From contig CAVPRU010000014.1 of assembly GCA_963707875.1 (NCBI GenBank), forward strand, positions 434,001 to 498,000: 64,000 nt of DNA, written 5' to 3'. The position numbers and the translations under genes were made by a program. Of this stretch, positions 35,601 to 43,329 are shown one piece after another. Position 1 is the first letter of the stretch. Every line of letters begins with the position of its first letter. The notes beneath the pieces were generated by a model. It saw nothing but the letters and a program-made list of their open reading frames with translations, was not told the DNA's origin and did no database searches. The stretch comes from SZUA-320 sp963707875. Its GTDB lineage: Bacteria > Gemmatimonadota > Gemmatimonadetes > Gemmatimonadales > GWC2-71-9.

Positions 35601-36100
35601 CCATTCGGGAGATCGATGGCACGGCGAGGACGCTCTTTCTGGACACCTTTACGGCCATTCAGCTTCACTTCACCACCGTGTTCCAGACCCTGTTCGGGGG
35701 CGGCGAATGCGATTTGCGCCTGAGCAACCCCGAAGAGCCCCTGGAGAGCGAGATCGAGATCCATGCTGCGCCGCGAGGCAAGCGCACCCAGCGGATTCAT
35801 CTGCTCTCCAGCGGGGAGCGGACCCTGGTCGCGGTCTCTCTCCTGTTCAGCATCTACCTGACCAAGCCGAGTCCCTTCTGCCTGATGGACGAAGTGGATG
35901 CACCGCTGGACGACTCGAACGTCGGTCGGTTCACCACTCTGCTTGCCGAGTTCAAGCACAGCACCCAGTTTGTGGTCATCACGCACAACCCCCGGACCAT
36001 GCAGGCCGCAGACGCGGTCTACGGCGTGACGATGCAGGAGCCGGGGGTGTCGACGATCGTCGGCGTCCGGTTGGGGGAACAGACGCCGGCCGGCGCCTGA
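32621..36100 (+). CDS. smc: Chromosome segregation ATPase SMC
   Basis: 1159 residues, full length. N-terminal RLTKLELSGFKSFAD and Walker A GPNGCGKSN are followed by the conserved AVRWVLGEQSARLLRG. A long coiled coil is interrupted near residue 530 by the hinge (GVLGPLSDYLATDPASAELAERLL). The C-terminal head has the ABC signature LLSSGERTLVAVSLLF and Walker B SPFCLMDEVDAPLDDSN. SMC with ScpAB compacts and segregates chromosomes; ScpAB is not in the window. AGGA lies 6 bases before ATG 32621. Confidence 0.97.
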   Translation: MRLTKLELSGFKSFADTVTLHFEDGVTSIVGPNGCGKSNISDAVRWVLGEQSARLLRGGKMEDVIFQGSANRRPVNLTEVSLFLDNADGTLPIAYQEVVVTRRLSRSGNSDYLLNNSPVRLRDIQDLLRGTGMGSDAGVVIEAKMIDLLLSDRTEERRSLFEEAAGIGLYRDRKHATERRLEETAADLQRLEDLLSEVQTQIRSLARQKGKAERHAKLTEEKFSLQLTLGHQLLNNLAEQAMGLEIRHAELTTHLPAARTELTAAVAGQEQASLGRTEAEAHRSGIARNLSEAQVALARLEADLTVATERLSAATARRFRIEEERAQIDQRSLFARQEGDQATTERADAEAEYQRVREEVTGRAASEDEARQRLNTQRESVRALEHELQQQIQSLRSLDGERSALEGELASLRERAEVAAAHLGTRREELKEAEAREQETVRAANARVTEARTAVADSERLRHLTAETREREANERAAWRETEETLAQVSARRHALEELERDRVGLAPAAAALLSVKDRFGGGVLGPLSDYLATDPASAELAERLLGEWVHAVLVRDWATLEAVRAWHEGAQPGSLVLLPVEPGPSRGVATPHPLTGRLRAEPMAAAWVDALVGGSEVLDPSGRVLRRASGAVHLGGASSPTGPLRRRAELEQLAADVARHGAALAEAAARLEATRALLARLEQESAAASQTLAGAQEAERQAIGARDDATRLVATLRRESGDAELQLTRIQERIAAAARRLTEVDAGLMEGEKARARLEEVLGAGRQAITTLEAEVEAAREARLHWQVQEAHLGARLTAASERAERASRTLEETGTATTGLLHEAEGLDTEIRQLESRRASGEAQRSELQLKTQAFELATREAEAALQAREETLRGSERQVADLRASVELMTEEHHRLDLELAEVASSRRSIRERFETEWHAPLDSMLEGAQLLDLALETLEAETARVLQGLEAIGPVNPLAVEEHAEEVKRFEFLTGQRDDLVAARQSLLQAIREIDGTARTLFLDTFTAIQLHFTTVFQTLFGGGECDLRLSNPEEPLESEIEIHAAPRGKRTQRIHLLSSGERTLVAVSLLFSIYLTKPSPFCLMDEVDAPLDDSNVGRFTTLLAEFKHSTQFVVITHNPRTMQAADAVYGVTMQEPGVSTIVGVRLGEQTPAGA

Positions 36101-36107
36101 CCCCCCG

Positions 36108-37109
36108 ATGCTGGTCCTCCTGCGGCCCGAGGCCGCCCCGGAACACGGCAACGTCGTCGCCCTGCTCAGCCGCCACGGCCTGACTCCCCGCACGATCGCC
36201 CTCGATGGCCGAGTCGCCCTGCTGGCGGATGAGGCCCCTGAACTGGTCGAGGCCCTCGGCCACCTGCCGGCGGTGACCGAGGTCCGCTCCGGGGTCAACT
36301 GGGTGCTGGCCTCGCGCGCCTGGCAGCCGGCGGCGACCCGCATCACCCTCGGCGAAGGGGTCATCATCGGCGGCGGCGGCCCGCCGACCATCATTGCAGG
36401 GCCATGCGCGGTCGAGTCCGAAGGCCAGTTGCTCGCCGCAGCGCGGGGCGTTGCCGCCGCCGGCGCCAGACTGCTGCGGGCAGGTGCCTTCAAGCCACGT
36501 ACCTCTCCCTACGCGTTCCAGGGTCTCGGAGCCGCGGCGCTCCCCCTCCTGGCCCAAGCGCGGGAAGCCACAGGACTCCGGATCGTGACCGAGGCCCTGG
36601 ACGAGGCCGGGGTGGATCAGGTGGCAGAAGTGGCAGACGTGATTCAGATCGGGTCCCGCAACATGGGGAACTATCCGCTGCTGCGGCGGGCCGGCCGTGC
36701 TGGCCGGCCGATCCTCCTGAAACGGGGCATGGCCGCGACCACCGAGGAACTCCTCCTCGCAGCGGAGTATGTGCTGGCGGAGGGGAATCCGAACGTCATC
36801 CTCTGCGAACGGGGGATTCGTGGATTCGATCGCGCCACCAGGAACGTCCTGGACCTGGCGGCCGTCCCTCTGCTCCAGCAGGCGACTCATCTGCCGGTCA
36901 TCGTCGATCCCAGCCACGCGACCGGGCGCCGCGAACTGGTTCCCGCCATGGCCAAGGCGGCGCTGGCCGCCGGTGCGGACGGCCTGCTGATCGAAGTTCA
37001 CCCCGATCCTGACCGGGCACTCTCTGACGGTGCCCAGAGCCTCTCGCTGGAGGTCTTTGCCCGGTTGATGACCGAACTCGGCACCCTGAGCGCGGCCCTC
37101 CGCCGATGA
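36108..37109 (+). CDS. aroF: 3-deoxy-7-phosphoheptulonate synthase (AroF, type I beta)
   Basis: 333 residues. A short N-terminal ferredoxin-like regulatory domain (about 1-70) precedes the aldolase barrel: IIAGPCAVESEGQLL, AGAFKPRTSPYAFQGLG, the IGSRNMGNYPLL loop, LLKRGMAATTEELLLAAEYV and the metal His in DPSHATGRRELV. It condenses PEP and erythrose 4-phosphate in the first shikimate step. The N-terminal domain in this class senses Tyr or Phe. It follows smc by 7 bases and overlaps lolA by 4 (ATGA). Confidence 0.95.
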   Translation: MLVLLRPEAAPEHGNVVALLSRHGLTPRTIALDGRVALLADEAPELVEALGHLPAVTEVRSGVNWVLASRAWQPAATRITLGEGVIIGGGGPPTIIAGPCAVESEGQLLAAARGVAAAGARLLRAGAFKPRTSPYAFQGLGAAALPLLAQAREATGLRIVTEALDEAGVDQVAEVADVIQIGSRNMGNYPLLRRAGRAGRPILLKRGMAATTEELLLAAEYVLAEGNPNVILCERGIRGFDRATRNVLDLAAVPLLQQATHLPVIVDPSHATGRRELVPAMAKAALAAGADGLLIEVHPDPDRALSDGAQSLSLEVFARLMTELGTLSAALRR

Positions 37110-37756
37110 CCCGCTCCCTCCTCTGGGTCCTGTTGACGGCCCTGTTCGTCGCGGCGCCGCTGCCGGCGCAGGATCCGGCCACCATTGCCGGACGGGCGAG
37201 CCGGCTCTATCGGGGTCTCACCTCGCTCCGGGCCGATTTCCACCAGGTCATCGAAGACCGGATGATCGGAACTCAGGAGTCCAGGGGAGAACTGGTCCAA
37301 GCCGGGGAGGCCAGGCTGTCCATGCGGTTCTCCGACCCGAAGGGTGACATGATCGTGCTCGACGGCACCCACGTCTGGGTGTACCTGCCGAGCACGACTC
37401 CGGGCCAGGTGATCCGGATGAACATCCAGCACGACCCGGTGTACGGTCCGAACGTACTGGCCCGGATTCTCGACCGGCCAGCCGAGCGCTATCAGTTGGA
37501 GTGGCTTGCCACGGAGACGCTGGGGGCCCTCGTGACGGACGCGGTGGCGTTTACCCCGAACGTGGCCGACCCGCTGTTTCGGAAGGCCACCATCTGGTTC
37601 GACCGGGAGCAGGGCCTGCCCAGGCGGCTGCAGCTGGATGAACTGACCGGGGTACGACGAACGCTCGATCTGAGCCGGATTCGCCTCAATACCCCGATCG
37701 ACGACCGGACGTTCCGGTTCGAGGTGCCGTCCGGCGTGCGGGTGGTGATCCAGTAG
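37106..37756 (+). CDS. lolA: Outer-membrane lipoprotein carrier protein LolA
   Basis: 216 residues with signal peptide MTRSLLWVLLTALFVAAPLPA. The mature part shows the LolA beta-half-barrel pattern: LYRGLTSLRADFHQVIEDR, GELVQAGEARLSMRFSDPKGD, HVWVYLPSTTPGQV, then LFRKATIWFDREQGLPRRLQLDELTG. It shuttles lipoproteins across the periplasm and hence indicates a Gram-negative envelope. Convergent with the S41 gene: the two stops abut. Confidence 0.92.
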   Translation: MTRSLLWVLLTALFVAAPLPAQDPATIAGRASRLYRGLTSLRADFHQVIEDRMIGTQESRGELVQAGEARLSMRFSDPKGDMIVLDGTHVWVYLPSTTPGQVIRMNIQHDPVYGPNVLARILDRPAERYQLEWLATETLGALVTDAVAFTPNVADPLFRKATIWFDREQGLPRRLQLDELTGVRRTLDLSRIRLNTPIDDRTFRFEVPSGVRVVIQ

Positions 37757-39274
37757 CTACTGGCGGTGCACCAACGCCGAGGGATTCCGGGCGGTGCGGA
37801 GCAACTCGATGGCGTCCCGGAGATCCGGATCGAGGACGGCCGCCCGCCGGACCCATCCCGCCTCGCCCAATCTGGTCAGCACCAATCGATCACCCAGCAG
37901 TCGGCCGAATTCCCCGGCCCCCTGCGCCACGATGTCCTGTGCGGGCCGAATCCCCTGCCCCCTGAGCCGTTCGAACAGCAGGGCCAGATCCCTGACCGTC
38001 GGGCGATAGCTCGGGGTTACTCCGGGTGACTCCACCGCCAGCGAGTCCATTGCCTGGAGCAGGCCCGGGAACGAGGGCCCCACGGCCCGGAGCAGTTCCA
38101 CCCAGCCCGGGGGAGTCGGCAGCCGCTTCCGGACGCTGTCGGGCACCACGCCGCCACCGCCTCGCACCGGCCGTCCCGCCGCCGTGGCGTAGATCGGGCG
38201 GTCTTCGAGGCGGGCAACGCTGTCTCCCGGCTCAGGCATCTGCAACGAACGTCCCATCGGGGTCTCCCAACGCACCGTACTCATCCGAATGACCCACTGG
38301 TTGCTGAGGGTGAACTCCTCCTGACTCACCCCACGCCCGAAGGTGGGGTCACCGATCAGCAGGGCCCGGTCATGGTCCTGCAACGCGCCGGCCAGGAGTT
38401 CGGGCGCGTCGGCGGTCTCGGGACTGACCAGGACCACGAGAGCCACTCCCGTCGGCATGACCAGATCGTGCTGGGCCGAATAGGATGTCGGCAACGAATC
38501 CCGCCCGCGGATCCGAAGGACCGGCTCCCCGGGGGCCAGAAAGAGGTCCACCAACGCGGTCGCCTCCTCGAGCGAGCCACCGGCGGCACCACGAAGATCG
38601 AGCGCCAGGCCGCGAGCATCGGCGGGCAGCAGGCGGAGGGACCGACCCAGCACCTCCGCCACACCAGGCCCCGCCTGGTGGATCGCCAGGTAGTAGGTCC
38701 CCTGTCCGAGGCTCACCAGCTCGGACGCGCGGAACGGGCGTGGCGTCTCCCGCCGCAGCTCGAGGTCCAGGACCGTGCCCGGCCCGGGGCGGCGCACCTG
38801 GAGGCGAACCGTCGAATCCGCCGGTCCGTCCAGTGCAGCGAGGATGAGGTCGCGATTGGGCGCCCGAACCGACACGCCACCAATGGCCATGATCTGGTCG
38901 CCGGGCTCGAGCCCGGCATGCCAGGCCGGGGAGAGCGGTGGGACGCCCAGGACGATCAGGGCGCCACTCCGGATGGTGAATTGGAGCCCCAACCCCCCGG
39001 GGTCGATCGACGGCGTGTGCCGCTCACCACGAGGCGTCAGCGACGCAAACTCATCCCCCAACTCGGTGACCAGGCCTTCCGCGGCCCGCCGGAACAGCTC
39101 GGCCTCACCGAGGGAATCCACCCCGAAGCTCCGGACGTGGGAGACCACCTGTTCAAACAGCCGAGTGGGCTGCACCTGATAGTCGACCGCCGGCACTCTG
39201 GTCACCCACCAGGTGGCCCCGGCCAGGCCAACGAGAAACATGACCGAGCCTCCCAGTCGCACCGCTCGTGACAC
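37757..39274 (-). CDS. S41 (CtpA/Tsp) protease homologue with catalytic Ser and Lys replaced
   Basis: 505 residues from GTG 39274 with AGGA 8 bases upstream. A membrane anchor (about 8-24) is followed by a PDZ domain (LGLQFTIRSGALIVLG, AGLEPGDQIMAIGGVSV) and an S41 fold. In Tsp/CtpA the active-site strand reads SASASEI...GEPTFGKG with the nucleophile at the middle Ser and Lys 25 residues later. Here the same strand reads TADAPELLAGALQD...GDPTFGRG: nucleophile position D289 (codon GAC at 38408-38410) and Lys position R314. The gene is otherwise intact, so this is probably a binding or scaffold pseudoprotease. It follows tmk by two bases. Confidence 0.88.
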   Translation of the reverse strand: MSRAVRLGGSVMFLVGLAGATWWVTRVPAVDYQVQPTRLFEQVVSHVRSFGVDSLGEAELFRRAAEGLVTELGDEFASLTPRGERHTPSIDPGGLGLQFTIRSGALIVLGVPPLSPAWHAGLEPGDQIMAIGGVSVRAPNRDLILAALDGPADSTVRLQVRRPGPGTVLDLELRRETPRPFRASELVSLGQGTYYLAIHQAGPGVAEVLGRSLRLLPADARGLALDLRGAAGGSLEEATALVDLFLAPGEPVLRIRGRDSLPTSYSAQHDLVMPTGVALVVLVSPETADAPELLAGALQDHDRALLIGDPTFGRGVSQEEFTLSNQWVIRMSTVRWETPMGRSLQMPEPGDSVARLEDRPIYATAAGRPVRGGGGVVPDSVRKRLPTPPGWVELLRAVGPSFPGLLQAMDSLAVESPGVTPSYRPTVRDLALLFERLRGQGIRPAQDIVAQGAGEFGRLLGDRLVLTRLGEAGWVRRAAVLDPDLRDAIELLRTARNPSALVHRQ

Positions 39275-39276
39275 GC

Positions 39277-39915
39277 TCAGGTCCTTGATGAGGGAAGCAG
39301 TCCGGGTCGAGCCCGGCGAATCGCTGCCAGGGCGGACTCGACCATGGTCGCCGGGGAGACATCCGCATCGAGGTGGGCTGTCCCGGGACCGGTAGCCGCC
39401 CGGTAGTACGCCGCGACGCGCTGATGAAACTCATCCGACTCCCGATCCAGCCGGTTGCGACCGGCGGCCCGGCGATCGACCCGTCGGGTGGCGACCTCGG
39501 CCGGGAGGTCGAGCACCAGCGTCAGATCGGGTGTGAGCCCGCCAGTTGCCGCCCGGTTGACCCACTCCAGGTGGGTCTCCGGCACCCCCCGACCGGCCCC
39601 CTGGTAGGCTCGGGTCGACAGATCGTAGCGATCCGAAATCACCACCCGTCCCTCGGCCAGGGCCGGCCGGATGACCCGCTCCACCAGATCGGCCCGCGCA
39701 GTGGTCATGTAGAGCAACTCCCGCTCGGCCGTCCAGCTCCGGTCGGCGTCGAGCAGTTCGGTGCGGAGCGCCTCGGCCGCCGGGGTACCTCCCGGCTCCC
39801 GCACCAGCAGGGGGATGACCGCCTCCGCGGTGAGGGCCTCGACGAGGCCGGCCGCCAGGGTGCTCTTGCCGGAGCCCTCCGGACCTTCCAGTACCAGGAA
39901 AAACCCGTCGGACAT
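39277..39915 (-). CDS. tmk: Thymidylate kinase
   Basis: 212 residues. P-loop LEGPEGSGKSTLAAGL, the LVREPGGTPAAEALR dTMP loop, the DRYDLSTRAYQGAGRG segment and the LID arginines RRAAGRNRLDRE are all present. It phosphorylates dTMP to dTDP. The start overlaps the ylbF stop by one base. Confidence 0.96.
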   Translation of the reverse strand: MSDGFFLVLEGPEGSGKSTLAAGLVEALTAEAVIPLLVREPGGTPAAEALRTELLDADRSWTAERELLYMTTARADLVERVIRPALAEGRVVISDRYDLSTRAYQGAGRGVPETHLEWVNRAATGGLTPDLTLVLDLPAEVATRRVDRRAAGRNRLDRESDEFHQRVAAYYRAATGPGTAHLDADVSPATMVESALAAIRRARPGLLPSSRT

Positions 39916-40265
39916 CAGAGGGTAATGATGCTGCTGGTGGCGCCCTTTTCGATCCCGGCGCTGATCTGCTGGTTGACCTTGGCCATCAGCTTGTCAAAGT
40001 TGGCCCTGGCCACCGCGTAGGCCTGACCGGAGGTGCTCACCTCGAGCTCCCTCACTGCCTCTTCATAGGCCTGGGTCACCTCCTCGGTCGGCATCTGGCC
40101 GGCCGCCATGGTCTGGTCCACCTCACGGGCCAGCCGCTGAATCGTGTCGAGCCGGGCCACCGATTCGGGGTCGGCCCGGAGGCTCGCCTCCGCCCGGCGG
40201 AGCGTCTGGTATTCAGGGGACTGGCCGATGGACCGGCCGAGATCGAGGGCCTTCTCTTCAATCAT
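39915..40265 (-). CDS. YlbF-family protein
   Basis: 116 residues, all helical, matching the Com_YlbF fold: MIEEKALDLGRSIGQSPEYQTLRRAEASL, and the C-terminal GQAYAVARANFDKLMAKVNQQISAGI. In Bacillus YlbF/YmcA act with YaaT on RNase Y-dependent RNA processing; the role here is unknown. Start overlaps the prmC stop (ATGATTGA). Confidence 0.85.
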   Translation of the reverse strand: MIEEKALDLGRSIGQSPEYQTLRRAEASLRADPESVARLDTIQRLAREVDQTMAAGQMPTEEVTQAYEEAVRELEVSTSGQAYAVARANFDKLMAKVNQQISAGIEKGATSSIITL

Positions 40266-41122
40266 GGTCTGCCTCCCGGCGCGCCGTAAGGTACCGGTCG
40301 CGTCCGAACAGATCCTGCGTGATCGTCACGGCGGTCCACCCCGCCTCCCGTGCCTGATATGCGGTCTCCGCACCACGCCGGGCGTCAATTTCCATCACCA
40401 GCACTCCGAGAGGAGCGAGTACCGCAGGCACCGTGGCAAACAGGTCGCGGCAGCAATCGAGTCCATCCGTTCCCCCGTCCAGCGCGGCCGCCGGTTCCCA
40501 ACATCGCACCGAGGAGTCGGCCTCAACCAGTTCGGCGGTCGTCAGGTAGGGCGGGTTGCTGACCACCAGGTCAAACCGCTGACCCTGGACCGGCTGGCAC
40601 CACACGCCCTCCACCCAACGGACCGTCAATCCGGTGCGCCGCCCGTTGTCCCGGGCCAGCGCCAGGGCCTCCGGGGAGCGATCCACGCCGGTCACGCTAT
40701 CCCAGTTGCCTTCCTGGGCCAGGGCGAGGGCGATGCACCCGCTTCCGGTTCCCAGATCGAGCGCCTGCCCAGTCGGCGCCAGTGCCAGCGCGAGGTCGAT
40801 CAGTCCCTCGGTTTCCGGGCGGGGTATCAACGCTCTGGCATCGGCACCAAGCTCCAACCGACGGAAACCTATCACCCCTGACCGCGTACGCCCTGGGGGT
40901 TCCGGCGCTTCGGGCCACGATCGCCTGCTGGAAGGTCGCCAGCATCGACGGAGGCACGGCCGGGTCGCCGTCCCGCCAGTGGCCGTCCCAGGGTGACCCG
41001 GTCACCCCCGCCCAGATGGCCAGCACCTCGCCCCTCGGCTCCGCGACCCCGGCGGCGGCAAGCCGGTCGGTCGCCCCGGCGAGGATGCCCCGGATCCCCG
41101 GACGAGTGGCCAGGTCAGACAT
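40258..41122 (-). pseudogene. prmC: prmC, release-factor glutamine methyltransferase, frame broken by one base
   Basis: The N-terminal helical domain (MSDLATRPGIRGILAGATDR to ARSAGTPRAYAVR) and the SAM domain (IGFRRLELGADARALIPRPE, ALDLGTGSGCIALALA, VVSNPPYLT) lie in different frames. Dropping one G from the GGGG at 40875-40878 (CCCC on the plus strand) joins them as YAVRVIGFRRLEL and yields 287 residues, normal PrmC length. PrmC methylates the GGQ glutamine of RF1, whose gene prfA lies immediately upstream with an 8-base overlap. All motifs are intact, so a sequencing error or very recent mutation is likely. Confidence 0.88.
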
Positions 41123-42176
41123 GGGTCTGTTCCTCACGCGCTGCCCGCCGGAGCGCGGTCACCACCTCCATCAGCTCTCCATCCAGCACATCGGTGAGGT
41201 TGTGCACCGAGAGGTTGATCCGGTGGTCGGTGATCCGACTCTGGGGAAAGTTGTACGTCCGGATCTTGGCGGAACGATCGCCGGTACCCACCATGGTCTT
41301 CCGTTCGGCCGAACGGGCCGCTTCCTGCTCGGCCAGCCTCCGGTCGAACAGCCGGGCCCGGAGCACCTCCATCCCCTTGAGCTTGTTCTGCAACTGCGAC
41401 TTCTGGTCCTGCTGGGACACGACGATGCCGGTCGGAAGGTGGGTAATCCGGACCGCACTGTCGGTGGTGTTGACGCTCTGCCCCCCGGGACCCGAACTCC
41501 GGAATACATCGATCCGGAGGTCGTTCGGCTCGATCTTCACGTCCACCTCCTCGGCCTCAGGGAGCACCGCCACCGTCGCGGCCGAGGTGTGGATTCTTCC
41601 CTGGGACTCGGTCTCCGGCACCCGCTGCACCCGATGGACCCCCGACTCTCGACGGAGCAGACCGTAGGCCCCGTCTCCCCGGACCGCGGCGATGACCTCC
41701 CGGTACCCGCCAATGTTGCCTTCGCTCAGCGAGATCGGCTCCACCCGGAGACCATGGCGTTCGGCAAACCGGGTGTACATCCGGAACAGCTCCCCGGCAA
41801 ACAGGCTGGCCTCATCGCCGCCGGTGCCCGCCCGGATTTCGATGATGGCGGCCCGGTCTTCCAATGGATCGGCGGGCACCAGAAGCTCGCCAAGGGAGGC
41901 TTCCAGCGCGGCGATTTCGGTGGGGATGCGGGCGAGGTCGGCCTCGGCCAAGGCCGTCAGCTCGGGGTCATCCGGTTGTTCGAGGAGCTCTTCGGCCTGG
42001 CGCAGGTCGCTGCGCAGCCGGTCCAACCGCTCCGCCTGGCGGACGATTTCCGCCAGACGGACATGTTCACGCCCCAGCGCCTGCAACTTGGCCTGGTCCC
42101 GGGCCGTGGCGGGATCAGACAGCAACCCGCCGACCTCCTCCGCCCGGTCCAGTGCCTGGCGGAGCAGGGCGTCCAT
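41115..42176 (-). CDS. prfA: Peptide chain release factor 1
   Basis: 353 residues. Codon-recognition motif VPETESQGRIHTSAATVAV (PxT type, here PET) and the catalytic GGQ in RSSGPGGQSVNTTDSAV identify RF1 (UAA/UAG). The neighbouring prmC supplies the GGQ methylase. It follows rpmE by 3 bases. Confidence 0.96.
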   Translation of the reverse strand: MDALLRQALDRAEEVGGLLSDPATARDQAKLQALGREHVRLAEIVRQAERLDRLRSDLRQAEELLEQPDDPELTALAEADLARIPTEIAALEASLGELLVPADPLEDRAAIIEIRAGTGGDEASLFAGELFRMYTRFAERHGLRVEPISLSEGNIGGYREVIAAVRGDGAYGLLRRESGVHRVQRVPETESQGRIHTSAATVAVLPEAEEVDVKIEPNDLRIDVFRSSGPGGQSVNTTDSAVRITHLPTGIVVSQQDQKSQLQNKLKGMEVLRARLFDRRLAEQEAARSAERKTMVGTGDRSAKIRTYNFPQSRITDHRINLSVHNLTDVLDGELMEVVTALRRAAREEQTHV

Positions 42177-42179
42177 GGA

Positions 42180-42398
42180 TCAGGCCTGGCTGGCCGCCGA
42201 CTCGGGCGCGTACTTGCGGCGGAAGCGGTCCACCCGGCCGGCCGTGTCGAGCAGCCGTTGCTTGCCGGTGAAGAAGGGGTGACACTGCGAGCACACTTCG
42301 ACATGGATACTGGCCGACGTCGAACGGGTCTCGAACTTGTGGCCACAGGCGCAGATGGCCTCGAGGGTGTTGTACATCGGGTGCAGATTGGGCTTCAT
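42180..42398 (-). CDS. rpmE: 50S ribosomal protein L31, zinc-binding form
   Basis: 72 residues: MKPNLHPMYNTLEAICACGHKF and VEVCSQCHPFFTGKQRLLDTAGRVDRF. Four Cys (CxC and CxxC) mark the zinc-containing C+ type. A strong GGAGGAG lies 7 bases before ATG 42398. It leads the six-gene operon rpmE-prfA-prmC-ylbF-tmk-S41. Confidence 0.96.
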   Translation of the reverse strand: MKPNLHPMYNTLEAICACGHKFETRSTSASIHVEVCSQCHPFFTGKQRLLDTAGRVDRFRRKYAPESAASQA

Positions 42399-42448
42399 GA
42401 CTCGTCTCCTCCGGTCCAAGGGAGCGGCCAGGTGGGCTGCCCCCAAGA

Positions 42449-42467
42449 CCCCGGCACTTTGCCGGGG
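42449..42467 (-). promoter_or_regulatory. Hairpin in the rpmE leader
   Basis: CCCCGGCA / TGCCGGGG, an 8-bp perfect stem with a 3-base loop, 51 bases upstream of the rpmE ATG and downstream of the TAGGTTTC box. L31 leader structures that control rpmE are known in other phyla; this could be one, or an attenuator. No comparative support. Confidence 0.45.
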
Positions 42468-42480
42468 CCTATCGAGCCGG

Positions 42481-42488
42481 GAAACCTA
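42481..42488 (-). promoter_or_regulatory. TAGGTTTC -7-type box for the rpmE operon
   Basis: Minus-strand TAGGTTTC matches TAnnTTT and sits about 83 bases before rpmE, in the divergent gap with crp, upstream of the leader hairpin. Confidence 0.4.
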
Positions 42489-42531
42489 GCTCCCCGGGGA
42501 CCCGGGATCAAGCGCCGCAAGTCCAATCGAA

Positions 42532-42561
42532 TTGACACCTTGGGGCCCCTGTCGGTATCGT
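42532..42561 (+). promoter_or_regulatory. Promoter for the Crp-family gene (TTGACA-18-TATCGT)
   Basis: A consensus TTGACA at 42532-42537 and TATCGT at 42556-42561, 18-base spacer, ending 12 bases before ATG 42574, so the message would be almost leaderless. This is the best sigma-70-type -35 in the window. Confidence 0.6.
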
Positions 42562-42573
42562 CCGCCACAGGTA

Positions 42574-43257
42574 ATGACGATGCCCCCGACCCCGCTCGAG
42601 GTCCTCCGACAGGTCCCGCTCTTTGCGTCGCTCCCCGACGCCGAGCTGGAGGCCTTCGCCCCGCTGCTCCGGGAACGCCGATTTCCCAAGGGAAATGTGA
42701 TCCTGATGCAGGGCGATCCGGGAGACGCCCTGTTCGTGATCGCCTCTGGGCAGGTCAAGGTCGTGCTGATTGGCGATGATGGGCGGGAGGTCATCCTGTC
42801 GGTGCTGGGGTTGGGGTCGTTCTTCGGGGAGATGGCCCTGCTCGACGATGATCCCCGATCGGCCCATGTGGTGGCCATGGAAGATGCCACCCTGCTGCAG
42901 CTTCGGCGGGATGACTTCCGGGCCCGGCTCCGGTCCTCGCCCGACGTTGCCATTGCCCTGCTCCGGGAGTTGACCCGCCGCCTGCGACGGGCCGATGACA
43001 CCATCGGCAGCCTGGCGCTCCGGGACGTCAACGGCCGGATCGCACACCTGCTGCTCGACCTGGCCGAGGAGGAGGGCGGAGAGCGGATTACCCAACGGCT
43101 GACCCACGCGACGCTGGCCCAGATGGTTGGCGCCAGCCGAGAGACCGTTTCCCGGACCCTGCGGGCCCTGGTCAAGGCGGGCGCCATCCGGGTTACCCGC
43201 CGGGAGATCACCCTGCTCGATCAGGGCCTGCTGCGGCGCTCCGCCCAGCATCCGTGA
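42574..43257 (+). CDS. Crp/Fnr-family transcriptional regulator
   Basis: 227 residues. N-terminal cyclic-nucleotide-binding beta-roll with phosphate-binding cassette FFGEMALLDDDPRSAHVV (Glu and Arg-Ser kept), then dimer helix and C-terminal winged helix. The recognition helix ASRETVSRTL keeps the Arg-Glu...Arg residues by which E. coli CRP (SRETVGR) reads GTGA. The adenine-contact positions (Thr-Ser in E. coli) appear as Ala-Asp, so the ligand may not be cAMP. No Fe-S cysteines of FNR type are present. A GTGA-N6-TCAC site overlaps its own stop codon, before the next gene. Confidence 0.9.
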   Translation: MTMPPTPLEVLRQVPLFASLPDAELEAFAPLLRERRFPKGNVILMQGDPGDALFVIASGQVKVVLIGDDGREVILSVLGLGSFFGEMALLDDDPRSAHVVAMEDATLLQLRRDDFRARLRSSPDVAIALLRELTRRLRRADDTIGSLALRDVNGRIAHLLLDLAEEEGGERITQRLTHATLAQMVGASRETVSRTLRALVKAGAIRVTRREITLLDQGLLRRSAQHP

Positions 43258-43267
43258 TCCAGATCAC
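43254..43267. promoter_or_regulatory. CRP-like operator GTGATCCAGATCAC
   Basis: A perfect palindrome with arms GTGATC/GATCAC, i.e. GTGA-N6-TCAC followed by A, the CRP consensus but for its outer left T. It includes the stop of the regulator gene and is centred about 69 bases before the MBL start, near class I position if transcription begins just upstream of GTG 43330. Confidence 0.6.
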
Positions 43268-43329
43268 AGATCCCCGGTGACCGAGCCACCCGCCTTGCGC
43301 GTTCACTTGGCTTACCTTGAGAAGGGGTC

